Positions 1 to 5,190 of a stretch of 5,190 nt of DNA are shown piece after piece. The notes beneath the pieces are model-generated. The model was not told the origin of the DNA. It saw only the letters and a program-made list of their open reading frames with translations, and searched no databases. Made by a program: the position numbers and the translations under genes. The stretch is from the NCBI GenBank assembly GCA_045590935.1, contig JAZNSA010000057.1:1-5190 (forward strand), in the 5' to 3' direction. Within the stretch, counting starts at the first letter, position 1. Each line of letters opens with the position of its first letter. The DNA is from CAKSHP01 sp045590935 (GTDB lineage: Bacteria; Bacillota; Clostridia; UBA1381; UMGS1253).

Positions 1-803
1 CTCAATGCTCGAAGGTTTCTATCAATCTTTAAAAGGTCGTATTTTTTGAGCATTAAATTTATATAATTCCAATCAAGCTCTTCTGCGTAGTTTTTTAAAT
101 AAATCCATATATCTATAATAGGTTTAATTCCGCAGCTTGAATGTTTTAAGTGTTTTATGGTATGAAGCTGCATATACAAATAATAATCTTCTTTAGAAAA
201 TTCATATCTGTATTTAAAACCTTCTGAAAGCTTTATGTTTTTCAAAAGTTCTTCACAAAACTTGCACAACTTTGGAAAATCAGGCGACATAAGACTTTTA
301 TGAATTTCAACCTCAGTTAAAGCTCCGTAATGATAATTATCATGCATTCCAAAACCTATACTCTCTTTATCGTACGAATATCCCAAGTCATCCATAACAT
401 CGCAAACCAATTGGTTAAACTTTACGGGAACATAAATATCAAAATCCGTACTTTGGCGCATATCTGCAGTTTTATACAACTTTTTAATCCAATACCCTTT
501 AAGAGGCATATGAACAATCTTGTTTTCCTCAAAGGCATCCATTACTCTCTCAGCTTCTCTTTTTTGATTTGCCTCTTTGGTTATAGCTAAAATATATAGT
601 TTTTTTAATTTTTCTTCGATTGGCGATTGATTTAAACTACCTGTGTCTTTCAAAAAAGGATATAAAATATTATCAATATGGTGCTTCCTTGCAATTTTTA
701 CAAGTAATTCCATATCGGCATTTTTATATTCTTTTTTGAGTTTTTCATCTTTTAATGCACATCTCAAAAGTGCTATCAAAAGCTCGTATGTATCATTTTT
801 CAA
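1..803 (-). CDS. NTP_transf_5-type nucleotidyltransferase, 3' end beyond window
   Basis: This frame is open for 267 codons from 803 to the left edge; the C-terminus is cut off by the window. The likely start is TTG at 803-801, directly after the TAA of the upstream dehydratase gene; no better start precedes the conserved part, and the first ATG (713-711) would remove the family-typical N-terminal helix (LLIALLRCALKDE). Seen in the protein: MPLKG at residues 99-103, then RQSTDFDIYVP (R116, D120, D122) and VEIH (165-168). This fits the DxD...E metal-binding pattern of the polymerase-beta-like nucleotidyltransferase fold, specifically the family annotated as uncharacterised nucleotidyltransferase (NTP_transf_5). 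A helical region with GIKPIIDIWIYL (about 225-236) follows, also typical. There is no signal peptide or membrane segment, so it should be cytosolic. Members often lie in surface-polysaccharide clusters, but their substrate is unknown to me; transfer of a nucleotide or phospho-group to a glycan intermediate is a guess. Family assignment is fairly secure, function is not. Confidence 0.85.
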   Translation of the reverse strand, partial: MKNDTYELLIALLRCALKDEKLKKEYKNADMELLVKIARKHHIDNILYPFLKDTGSLNQSPIEEKLKKLYILAITKEANQKREAERVMDAFEENKIVHMPLKGYWIKKLYKTADMRQSTDFDIYVPVKFNQLVCDVMDDLGYSYDKESIGFGMHDNYHYGALTEVEIHKSLMSPDFPKLCKFCEELLKNIKLSEGFKYRYEFSKEDYYLYMQLHTIKHLKHSSCGIKPIIDIWIYLKNYAEELDWNYINLMLKKYDLLKIDRNLRAL

Positions 804-1838
804 TTACTTTTCCAACTCATTTCTGATATATTTTAGTGATAATAATTTTTCTTTAACTTGTTCAACATTTAATAATTCAGTATTATTTGAATTAAATTCG
901 CTCAAAGCATTTCTCTTACTGTTTCCGTCTTTAAAATACTTATCATAATTAAGGTCTCGCTTATCTGCGGGCACTCTGTAAAAATTGCCCATATCGATTG
1001 CATTTGAACATTCTTCATTCGTCAGAAGCGTTTCATACATTTTCTCTCCATGGCGTATTCCTATAACCTTAACCTCAGTTTTATTTTCTTTGTCAAACAA
1101 TTCCTTAACTGCCTTTGCCAAAACCTCAATCGTACACGCAGGAGCTTTTTGAACCATAATATCTCCGCTTTCTGCATTTGCAAAAGAGAACAACACAAGG
1201 TCAACCGCCTCTTCAAGCGACATAATAAATCTTGTCATAGACGGCTCAGTTATTGTTATATTCTGCCCCGATTTTATCTGCTCAATCCAAAGCGGAATAA
1301 CCGACCCTCTGCTACACATAACGTTTCCGTATCTTGTGCAGCTTATTTTCGTTTTTTCAGGACTGATTGTTCTCGATTTTGCAACAATAACTTTTTCCAT
1401 CATTGCCTTAGACGTTCCCATTGCATTTACGGGATATGCCGCCTTATCAGTTGAAAGACAAACAATGTTTTTCACGCCCGCATCGATAGCCGCAGTTAGT
1501 ACGTTTTCCGTTCCAAGCACATTTGTTTTAACGGCCTCAATCGGGAAAAATTCACAAGAAGGAACTTGCTTTAGTGCCGCTGCGTGAAATATGTAATCAA
1601 CATTATGCATCGCATTTCTTATGCTTGAAACATCACGCACATCACCAATGTAAAACTTAATTTTATTACTTATTTCGCCATACTTTGCCTGATATTCATG
1701 ACGCATATCATCTTGCTTTTTCTCATCACGGGAAAAAATACGTATTTCACCGATGTCAGTTTCCAAAAAACGATTTAATACTGCATTTCCAAACGAACCC
1801 GTTCCGCCTGTTATTAGTAAAGTTTTGTCTTTAAACAT
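804..1838 (-). CDS. capE: CapE/FnlA-type UDP-N-acetylglucosamine 4,6-dehydratase (5-epimerising)
   Basis: This is a 344-residue cytosolic NAD(P)-dependent extended short-chain dehydrogenase, full length for the CapE/FnlA/WbjB group. Those enzymes convert UDP-GlcNAc to a UDP-4-keto-6-deoxy sugar with C5 epimerisation, the first step toward UDP-N-acetyl-L-fucosamine. Visible motifs are the Rossmann glycine loop GGTGSFG (11-17), FSRDEKKQDD (35-44), IGDVRD (64-69), HAAALKQVPSCEFFP (85-99), LSTDKAAYPVNAMGTSKA (128-145), TRYGNVMCSRGSVIPL (168-183) and ITEPSMTRFIMSLEEA (196-211). The C-terminal tail from RVPADKRDLNY (288-298) to the end matches the CapE pattern as I recall it. The catalytic segment reads M140-xxx-K144, with Met where most short-chain dehydrogenases have Tyr; this separates it from FlaA1/PseB-type dehydratases (LYGATK). 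The ATG at 1838 has a strong ribosome site 8 nt upstream and overlaps the flippase stop by 8 nt. The usual partners CapF and CapG do not follow it here, so the end product may differ from FucNAc. Confidence 0.92.
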   Translation of the reverse strand: MFKDKTLLITGGTGSFGNAVLNRFLETDIGEIRIFSRDEKKQDDMRHEYQAKYGEISNKIKFYIGDVRDVSSIRNAMHNVDYIFHAAALKQVPSCEFFPIEAVKTNVLGTENVLTAAIDAGVKNIVCLSTDKAAYPVNAMGTSKAMMEKVIVAKSRTISPEKTKISCTRYGNVMCSRGSVIPLWIEQIKSGQNITITEPSMTRFIMSLEEAVDLVLFSFANAESGDIMVQKAPACTIEVLAKAVKELFDKENKTEVKVIGIRHGEKMYETLLTNEECSNAIDMGNFYRVPADKRDLNYDKYFKDGNSKRNALSEFNSNNTELLNVEQVKEKLLSLKYIRNELEK

Positions 1839-3354
1839 TTTTTATACTCCTTTTTTTCTTAAAGAAATTAATCATATTTTTTTCTTGTTTATTCATCCCT
1901 GCAAAATAAATTAATGTGGCATAAGCTAGGACATAAATCATTATCTTTATTAATAACGATACCCACCCTCCTGATAATAAAGTTATGTTTCTCAACGGAT
2001 AAAAAACTGCAAAAAGAACTAACATACAGGGCAACAGCTTATGAAATATTTGCCTAAACATTGACAAAACATCTATATCAACGCTTTTTTTGTAGTAAAT
2101 ATTAATTATAATACCATACCCAATAATACTTGAAATAGCAGTTCCATACGCCGCACCTATATATCCCACACGCTTAACAAGTACAACGGAAATAATCAAA
2201 TTAAGAAGTGCTATCACTCCTAAAATTATCGAGCGCCCCATTCTTTTAAGCTTCGCATCTAAAACAGACTGGCAAGCACTCTGAATAAGAGGAATAGTCA
2301 TCGGAATTATAATAATAAGAGTTACATAATATGCGGGAATGTAATCAGCACCCAGCCATAAGCTCAAAAACTCTTTTCCAAATACAGCAAAGCCAACTAC
2401 TATTGCCCCTGCAATTATAAATTGTATTCTACCAATCCTTGCAACAAAATCAGTAATCTCCTTTGAAGTTGCGCTTTTTGCAATCATTTTTGTTACATAA
2501 GGAACAAACACACTGTGTGCAATTGTTGTAATACTTCCGAAGGTTGTATAAATGGTAAGAGCGATAGAATACACAGCAACAGTTTCGGCATTTGTCATAA
2601 TTCCTAAAATTAAGCCATCTAAGTTTTGATTTACTTGATTAATAACGGCTTGTATAAGCATAGCAGAAGAGTAGAGAACTGATGTTTTAAAAAGCAACTT
2701 GTCAAAATAATGAAATTTGGCTTTTTCATTTAGTTTAAGCTTACCATAAAAAATATTAAAAAGCAAAACTCCAAGACTTAGCATTAAATCCGTAGCAACA
2801 ATATAAACAGACTTACATCCCAAATTTAAAAGTAAAATAAGAGTTGCAATACGAAGGGTTAGTCTTACTGTTTTTGCGAAATTCTCAACGCCAAACCTTT
2901 CGTGACCATTAACAATTCCCATAAAAAAGTCGTTTAAAATTGTTACGGAAAAATTCAAAGTCAAAAGAATAACTAATTTTTTTGCGAGAGCAATTTCATC
3001 AGCAGACAGGGAATTAAAAAAAATATTATCGGTTATACCGTATAAGACAACACCTATTAAAATTGTGATAATTGAAAGTACCACAGAAATAATAAGTGCC
3101 ATAAAAAGAAAATTCTCTTTTTTCTTTTTGTCGCCTAACGCATCAAAATATGCAACGTTTCTTGCTGTTAAGGCTGCTATTCCAAAGGTCATTATTGCAA
3201 GCTGCCCCGCAAAGGAATAGACGAGTCGATACACTCCGTATTCTGCTTGTCCCAACGAGCTTACTAAAAACGGAGTAAAGAACACGCTGACAACCATATT
3301 TAATGCGATATTAAGATACGATATTGCAACACCTAATTTTCTTTGTGATTTCAC
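1831..3354 (-). CDS. Wzx-like oligosaccharide flippase, polytopic membrane protein
   Basis: This is a 507-residue integral membrane protein of the polysaccharide transporter (PST/Wzx) branch of the MOP superfamily. It is expected to move undecaprenyl-diphosphate-linked repeat units from the inner to the outer face of the cytoplasmic membrane. Hydrophobic segments suggest about 14 helices, roughly at 8-31, 44-64, 83-106, 125-147, 164-180, 184-203, 224-242, 258-280, 309-328, 343-362, 376-394, 399-420, 437-454 and 464-485, with a basic cytosolic tail (KKKRSIKNV). Family-like stretches include the N-terminal KSQRKLGVAISYLNIALNM, then SLGQAEYGVYRLVYSF (33-48), NQNLDGLILG (242-251) and FGKEFLSLWLGADYIPAYY (325-343). 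The start is GTG at 3354-3352; its GTGA overlaps the TGA of the upstream Fe-S gene by 4 nt. The next in-frame Met (residue 20) lies inside helix 1, so GTG is preferred. I give no wzx symbol because pathway partners such as Wzy are not in the window. Confidence 0.9.
   Translation of the reverse strand: MKSQRKLGVAISYLNIALNMVVSVFFTPFLVSSLGQAEYGVYRLVYSFAGQLAIMTFGIAALTARNVAYFDALGDKKKKENFLFMALIISVVLSIITILIGVVLYGITDNIFFNSLSADEIALAKKLVILLTLNFSVTILNDFFMGIVNGHERFGVENFAKTVRLTLRIATLILLLNLGCKSVYIVATDLMLSLGVLLFNIFYGKLKLNEKAKFHYFDKLLFKTSVLYSSAMLIQAVINQVNQNLDGLILGIMTNAETVAVYSIALTIYTTFGSITTIAHSVFVPYVTKMIAKSATSKEITDFVARIGRIQFIIAGAIVVGFAVFGKEFLSLWLGADYIPAYYVTLIIIIPMTIPLIQSACQSVLDAKLKRMGRSIILGVIALLNLIISVVLVKRVGYIGAAYGTAISSIIGYGIIINIYYKKSVDIDVLSMFRQIFHKLLPCMLVLFAVFYPLRNITLLSGGWVSLLIKIMIYVLAYATLIYFAGMNKQEKNMINFFKKKRSIKNV
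1847..1854 (-). promoter_or_regulatory. Ribosome binding site of the dehydratase gene
   Basis: The minus strand reads AAAAGGAG, a near-perfect Shine-Dalgarno sequence, ending 8 nt before the ATG at 1838. It lies inside the last codons of the flippase gene and fixes the dehydratase start. Confidence 0.85.
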
Positions 3355-4511
3355 TGTTTTTTTATACCTACCTTTTTCAAAAATCCTTTAATAGCCTTTT
3401 TATATTTGGATTTTAAAGTTTTTTTCATATATATTTTTCTTGCTGCCTTTTCAAAACCAATTTCTTTTGCCAATTCTTCAAAGGCTCTCTTTTTTAAAAG
3501 CTTTTCTTCATTATTTTTAATTTTGGAAAAATTATATGCTGTAAATTCTAACGGAAGCTCGGTTAGCGATGTGGCTGCTTTTATGTTGTCTAACATGCTT
3601 AAGCCCTTATCTGAGTTTGCTATAACTAAAGATATTCCAGTATCATCGTCTTTTATCTGCGGAAGTTGCTTGTATCCCCAAAAATCTGCTAAAATTATAT
3701 CTGAATAATGGTTTAATCTGAATTTACATTCCTCGCAAGCCTGCCTTGTTGTCATTTTTTCGTACAAAAATCCTCTGAAATAACTATCAAGAGATGCATA
3801 ATTAGTGTATTCTTTGCCGTTTTCAAAGCTTACTTTAAATGCATATTCCTTCCAACCATAGATCTTTGGTCTAAAATTCACATCAACAACTTTTGAATGA
3901 AATTTCTTTTCAAGGTACTCGAGATGCTCTTTAAAATATTTATTTTTCGGAGCACCGCCGCAAATAAAATCGCAGGTCAACAAATTATCGTAATCCTTGC
4001 TTAAAAACTTTTTTAATCCTGCAATATGACAGGGCATTCCGACAAAAAGAACAAAAATTTCGTTATCAAGAAAGCTTTTCACGCTTTTGTATGTATCAAA
4101 GACCTTGCTTTCAACATATTTGCTTCGTCTCAGCTTTTCTAAATCAACCTCTTTTGTGTTATTGTATACAACGCATTTATTAACATTATCAAATACAGCA
4201 CCAAAAACAACGCCGCCATCATTTATGACGCTTTGTGCCAATTCGGAAAAAATTCCGCCTGAGGAAGATTGTTTTACGATAGCTTTGTCGTTTGACGCAC
4301 CATAATATGCCTTTTTCAAACTTTGAACCTTGATATCATCTAATACGGGGCATTTTTTTGCGCACAATCCGCAATCTGTACATTTTTTTAAATCAATTAC
4401 AGGTAAATCATATCCTTGCTCACTGTCAGACATCAAAACTGCAGAGTTGGGGCATATGTTTACACAATTATAACATCCAATACATTTTGTTTTAACAATA
4501 CTTATATTCAT
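3351..4511 (-). CDS. Coenzyme F420 hydrogenase/dehydrogenase beta-subunit family protein with 2x[4Fe-4S] ferredoxin domain
   Basis: This is a 386-residue cytosolic redox protein. Residues 1-56 form a two-cluster ferredoxin domain with CxxCxxCxxxCP motifs at C10/C13/C16/C20 and C44/C47/C50/C54. The FrhB/FdhB N- and C-terminal domains follow: SSSGGIFSEL (82-91), RRSKYVES (128-135), VGMPCHIAGLKKFL (157-170), CDFICGGAP (180-188), FRPKIYGWKEY (213-223), RQACEECKF (256-264, two further cysteines) and DIILADFWGY (271-280). The tail is very basic (KSKYKKAIKGFLKKVGIKKQ) and might touch the membrane. In methanogens the family reduces F420 using FAD and Fe-S clusters. Firmicute copies sit in polysaccharide operons, commonly beside pyruvyl transferases as here, and their substrate is unknown; an Fe-S/flavin reductase acting on a glycan precursor or cofactor is an inference. 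The start chosen is ATG 4511-4509, because the GTG at 4520 is part of the Shine-Dalgarno sequence. The gene begins 1 nt after the upstream stop. Confidence 0.9.
   Translation of the reverse strand: MNISIVKTKCIGCYNCVNICPNSAVLMSDSEQGYDLPVIDLKKCTDCGLCAKKCPVLDDIKVQSLKKAYYGASNDKAIVKQSSSGGIFSELAQSVINDGGVVFGAVFDNVNKCVVYNNTKEVDLEKLRRSKYVESKVFDTYKSVKSFLDNEIFVLFVGMPCHIAGLKKFLSKDYDNLLTCDFICGGAPKNKYFKEHLEYLEKKFHSKVVDVNFRPKIYGWKEYAFKVSFENGKEYTNYASLDSYFRGFLYEKMTTRQACEECKFRLNHYSDIILADFWGYKQLPQIKDDDTGISLVIANSDKGLSMLDNIKAATSLTELPLEFTAYNFSKIKNNEEKLLKKRAFEELAKEIGFEKAARKIYMKKTLKSKYKKAIKGFLKKVGIKKQ
3367..3376 (-). promoter_or_regulatory. Distant ribosome binding site of the flippase gene
   Basis: The minus strand reads AAAAGGTAGG. 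It ends 12 nt before the GTG at 3354 (16 nt if AAAGG is taken as the core), which is longer than the usual spacing. Together with the GTGA stop/start overlap, this suggests that flippase translation depends partly on coupling to the upstream gene, which could keep the membrane protein at a low level. Confidence 0.5.
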
Positions 4512-4512
4512 A

Positions 4513-5130
4513 TTATTCACCTTCTATTGCGGTCTTTAAGTAATTTTTTGATTTTTCGACTTCCTCAGCTAAAATCCGTTTAACATTTTTGTAATCTATA
4601 GTATTGGACATAGATTTATATTCTGTTATTTGTCTGTCCTCAAGGTTAAATGTTTTTAAAAGAGATACAATTCTGTCAGGCAAGCTTGGGTTGACGAACG
4701 AATAAAATGGTTTTTCATATATTATCGAAAAAACACTTCCGTGAAATGAGCTTGAAACAACAAACTCCGCATTACTTATCAACCCTAAAAACTCTCTTGG
4801 ACCCGCTGAATTAATACATATATCGTGGTATACTGTTCGATATCCACCATAAGACAGGAGCACAATATCAAAGCCACTTTCTTTTTTTAGCTTTTTTAAT
4901 ACATCATTCATTTGTTTTTCCCAATATAGTGCATACACTAAAATATATGGTCTTTTAAGCTTATTTGCTATTTCATCATTTTGAATTGATTTCCAGTCAT
5001 CTTTGCTTAAAAGAAAAGACGGGTCGACATTGACATTTACTTTTTTATCCGTATATTTACAAACAACATCCTTTGCTTGGATTTCTCTTAGTGATATATA
5101 ATCAAAATCGTTTATATATTCTTTAAATTT
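4513..5130 (-). CDS. Polysaccharide pyruvyl transferase, C-terminal part; 5' end missing, frame broken at 5131
   Basis: The open frame from 5130 to the TAA at 4515-4513 encodes 205 residues of a polysaccharide pyruvyl transferase (WcaK/CsaB-like family, usually about 350-400 residues). Such enzymes transfer pyruvate from phosphoenolpyruvate to a glycan sugar as a ketal; some relatives have other roles. Motifs, counted from 5130, are FDYISLRE (9-16), VDPSFLLSKDDW (35-46), PYILVYALYW (61-70), GPREFLGLISNAEFVVSSSFHG (110-131, with the conserved His at 130) and VFSIIYEKPFYSFV (133-146). A GTG at 4938 could start a 141-residue ORF, but homology clearly extends 64 codons further upstream. That extension contains no ATG, GTG or TTG and is closed by TAA at 5133-5131. 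The N-terminal half is thus missing or lies in another frame beyond the window. It is either a decayed gene, a frameshift, or a sequencing or assembly error near a contig end. The family call is firm; whether the gene is functional is open. Confidence 0.8.
   Translation of the reverse strand, partial: KFKEYINDFDYISLREIQAKDVVCKYTDKKVNVNVDPSFLLSKDDWKSIQNDEIANKLKRPYILVYALYWEKQMNDVLKKLKKESGFDIVLLSYGGYRTVYHDICINSAGPREFLGLISNAEFVVSSSFHGSVFSIIYEKPFYSFVNPSLPDRIVSLLKTFNLEDRQITEYKSMSNTIDYKNVKRILAEEVEKSKNYLKTAIEGE
4518..4525 (-). promoter_or_regulatory. Ribosome binding site that decides the Fe-S protein start
   Basis: The minus strand reads AGAAGGTG, ending 6 nt before the ATG at 4511. The in-frame GTG at 4520-4518 lies inside this Shine-Dalgarno sequence, so starting there would add three residues but leave no ribosome site. 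ATG 4511 is therefore the likelier start. Confidence 0.75.
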
Positions 5131-5190
5131 TTAATGCAAATACCATGTACATTACTTATACAAAAGTTAGGAAAAAGAAAAAGTATTATT
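5131..5190. other. Right-edge segment with no assignable gene
   Basis: On the minus strand the pyruvyl transferase frame carries three TAA stops here (5169-5167, 5154-5152, 5133-5131). The neighbouring frame, with codons such as 5189-5187, is open through 5115 and reads roughly IILFLFPNFC then ISNVHGICIKN; I cannot match this convincingly to the family. The sequence is rich in T runs on that strand. I see no promoter, ribosome site or terminator hairpin. It is probably either the shifted upstream part of the pyruvyl transferase gene or unreliable sequence. Confidence 0.4.

Noticed and set aside
330..948. Two plus-strand ORFs of 86 and 101 codons (330-590 and 643-948)
   Set aside because: They lie antisense to the nucleotidyltransferase and the end of the dehydratase. 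Their translations look like unordered hydrophobic antisense sequence, and the minus-strand frames have clear family motifs.
1050..1587. Overlapping plus-strand ORFs (1050-1454 and 1336-1587)
   Set aside because: Both are antisense to the well-conserved dehydratase core and show no recognisable domain.
804..1838. Dehydratase as a FlaA1/PseB-type (pseudaminic acid route) enzyme
   Set aside because: The catalytic segment is NAMGTSKAMMEK and not LYGATK, and the C-terminal VPADKRDLNY...NSNNTELL tail is of CapE/FnlA type.
1839..1865. T-rich stretch as an intrinsic terminator
   Set aside because: The T run reads as A-rich on the coding (minus) strand, there is no GC-rich stem beside it, and it is the ribosome-site region between two overlapping genes.
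3406..4305. Plus-strand ORFs at 3406-3708 and 4087-4305
   Set aside because: Both are antisense shadows of the Fe-S protein gene, with no ribosome-site-supported start and no family resemblance.
4513..4938. Pyruvyl transferase taken as a complete 141-residue gene starting at GTG 4938
   Set aside because: The same frame continues upstream for 64 codons with conserved family sequence (FDYISLRE, VDPSFLL), so this GTG is an internal Val codon and not the original start.
1..5190. CRISPR array, tRNA/rRNA, insertion sequence or defence system
   Set aside because: I saw no regularly spaced repeats, tRNA-like folds, terminal inverted repeats or transposase motifs by eye. All five genes fit a surface-polysaccharide operon.

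Overview
The window is AT-rich and coded entirely on the minus strand, so transcription runs from high to low coordinates. It holds five tightly packed genes of a cell-surface polysaccharide (capsule or O-antigen type) biosynthesis cluster. Three features point to a low-GC Firmicute, most likely a clostridial anaerobe: Shine-Dalgarno sites such as AAAAGGAG and AGAAGGTG, the use of GTG and TTG starts, and a ferredoxin-type protein in a glycan operon. The genus cannot be named from the sequence.

In transcription order the genes are: (1) the C-terminal part of a polysaccharide pyruvyl transferase, 5130-4513, whose frame is closed by a stop at 5131-5133 and has no usable start ahead of its conserved part; (2) an iron-sulfur protein of the coenzyme F420 hydrogenase/dehydrogenase beta-subunit family, 4511-3351; (3) a 14-helix Wzx-like oligosaccharide flippase, 3354-1831; (4) a CapE/FnlA-type UDP-GlcNAc 4,6-dehydratase, 1838-804; (5) a nucleotidyltransferase of the NTP_transf_5 type, which starts at 803 and leaves the window at base 1. 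The last gene is easily missed because it begins with TTG and has no stop codon inside the window.

The junctions are a 1-nt gap, a 4-nt overlap, an 8-nt overlap and a 0-nt gap. The genes are therefore almost certainly one operon with translational coupling. I see no promoter, terminator, RNA gene, repeat array or mobile element. No gene-free stretch exceeds the 57 bases at the right edge (5134-5190).

Inferred joint role: the dehydratase starts synthesis of a UDP-activated deoxy-amino sugar (probably UDP-N-acetyl-L-fucosamine or a relative). The pyruvyl transferase, if functional, would add an acidic ketal to a sugar. The flippase would carry the lipid-linked repeat unit across the membrane. 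The Fe-S protein and the nucleotidyltransferase are probably modifying enzymes whose substrates are unknown. The least explained parts are the broken pyruvyl transferase frame, which happens to sit on an A AAT TTA motif, and the redox protein in a glycan operon. I found no clear evidence of a wholly new system.
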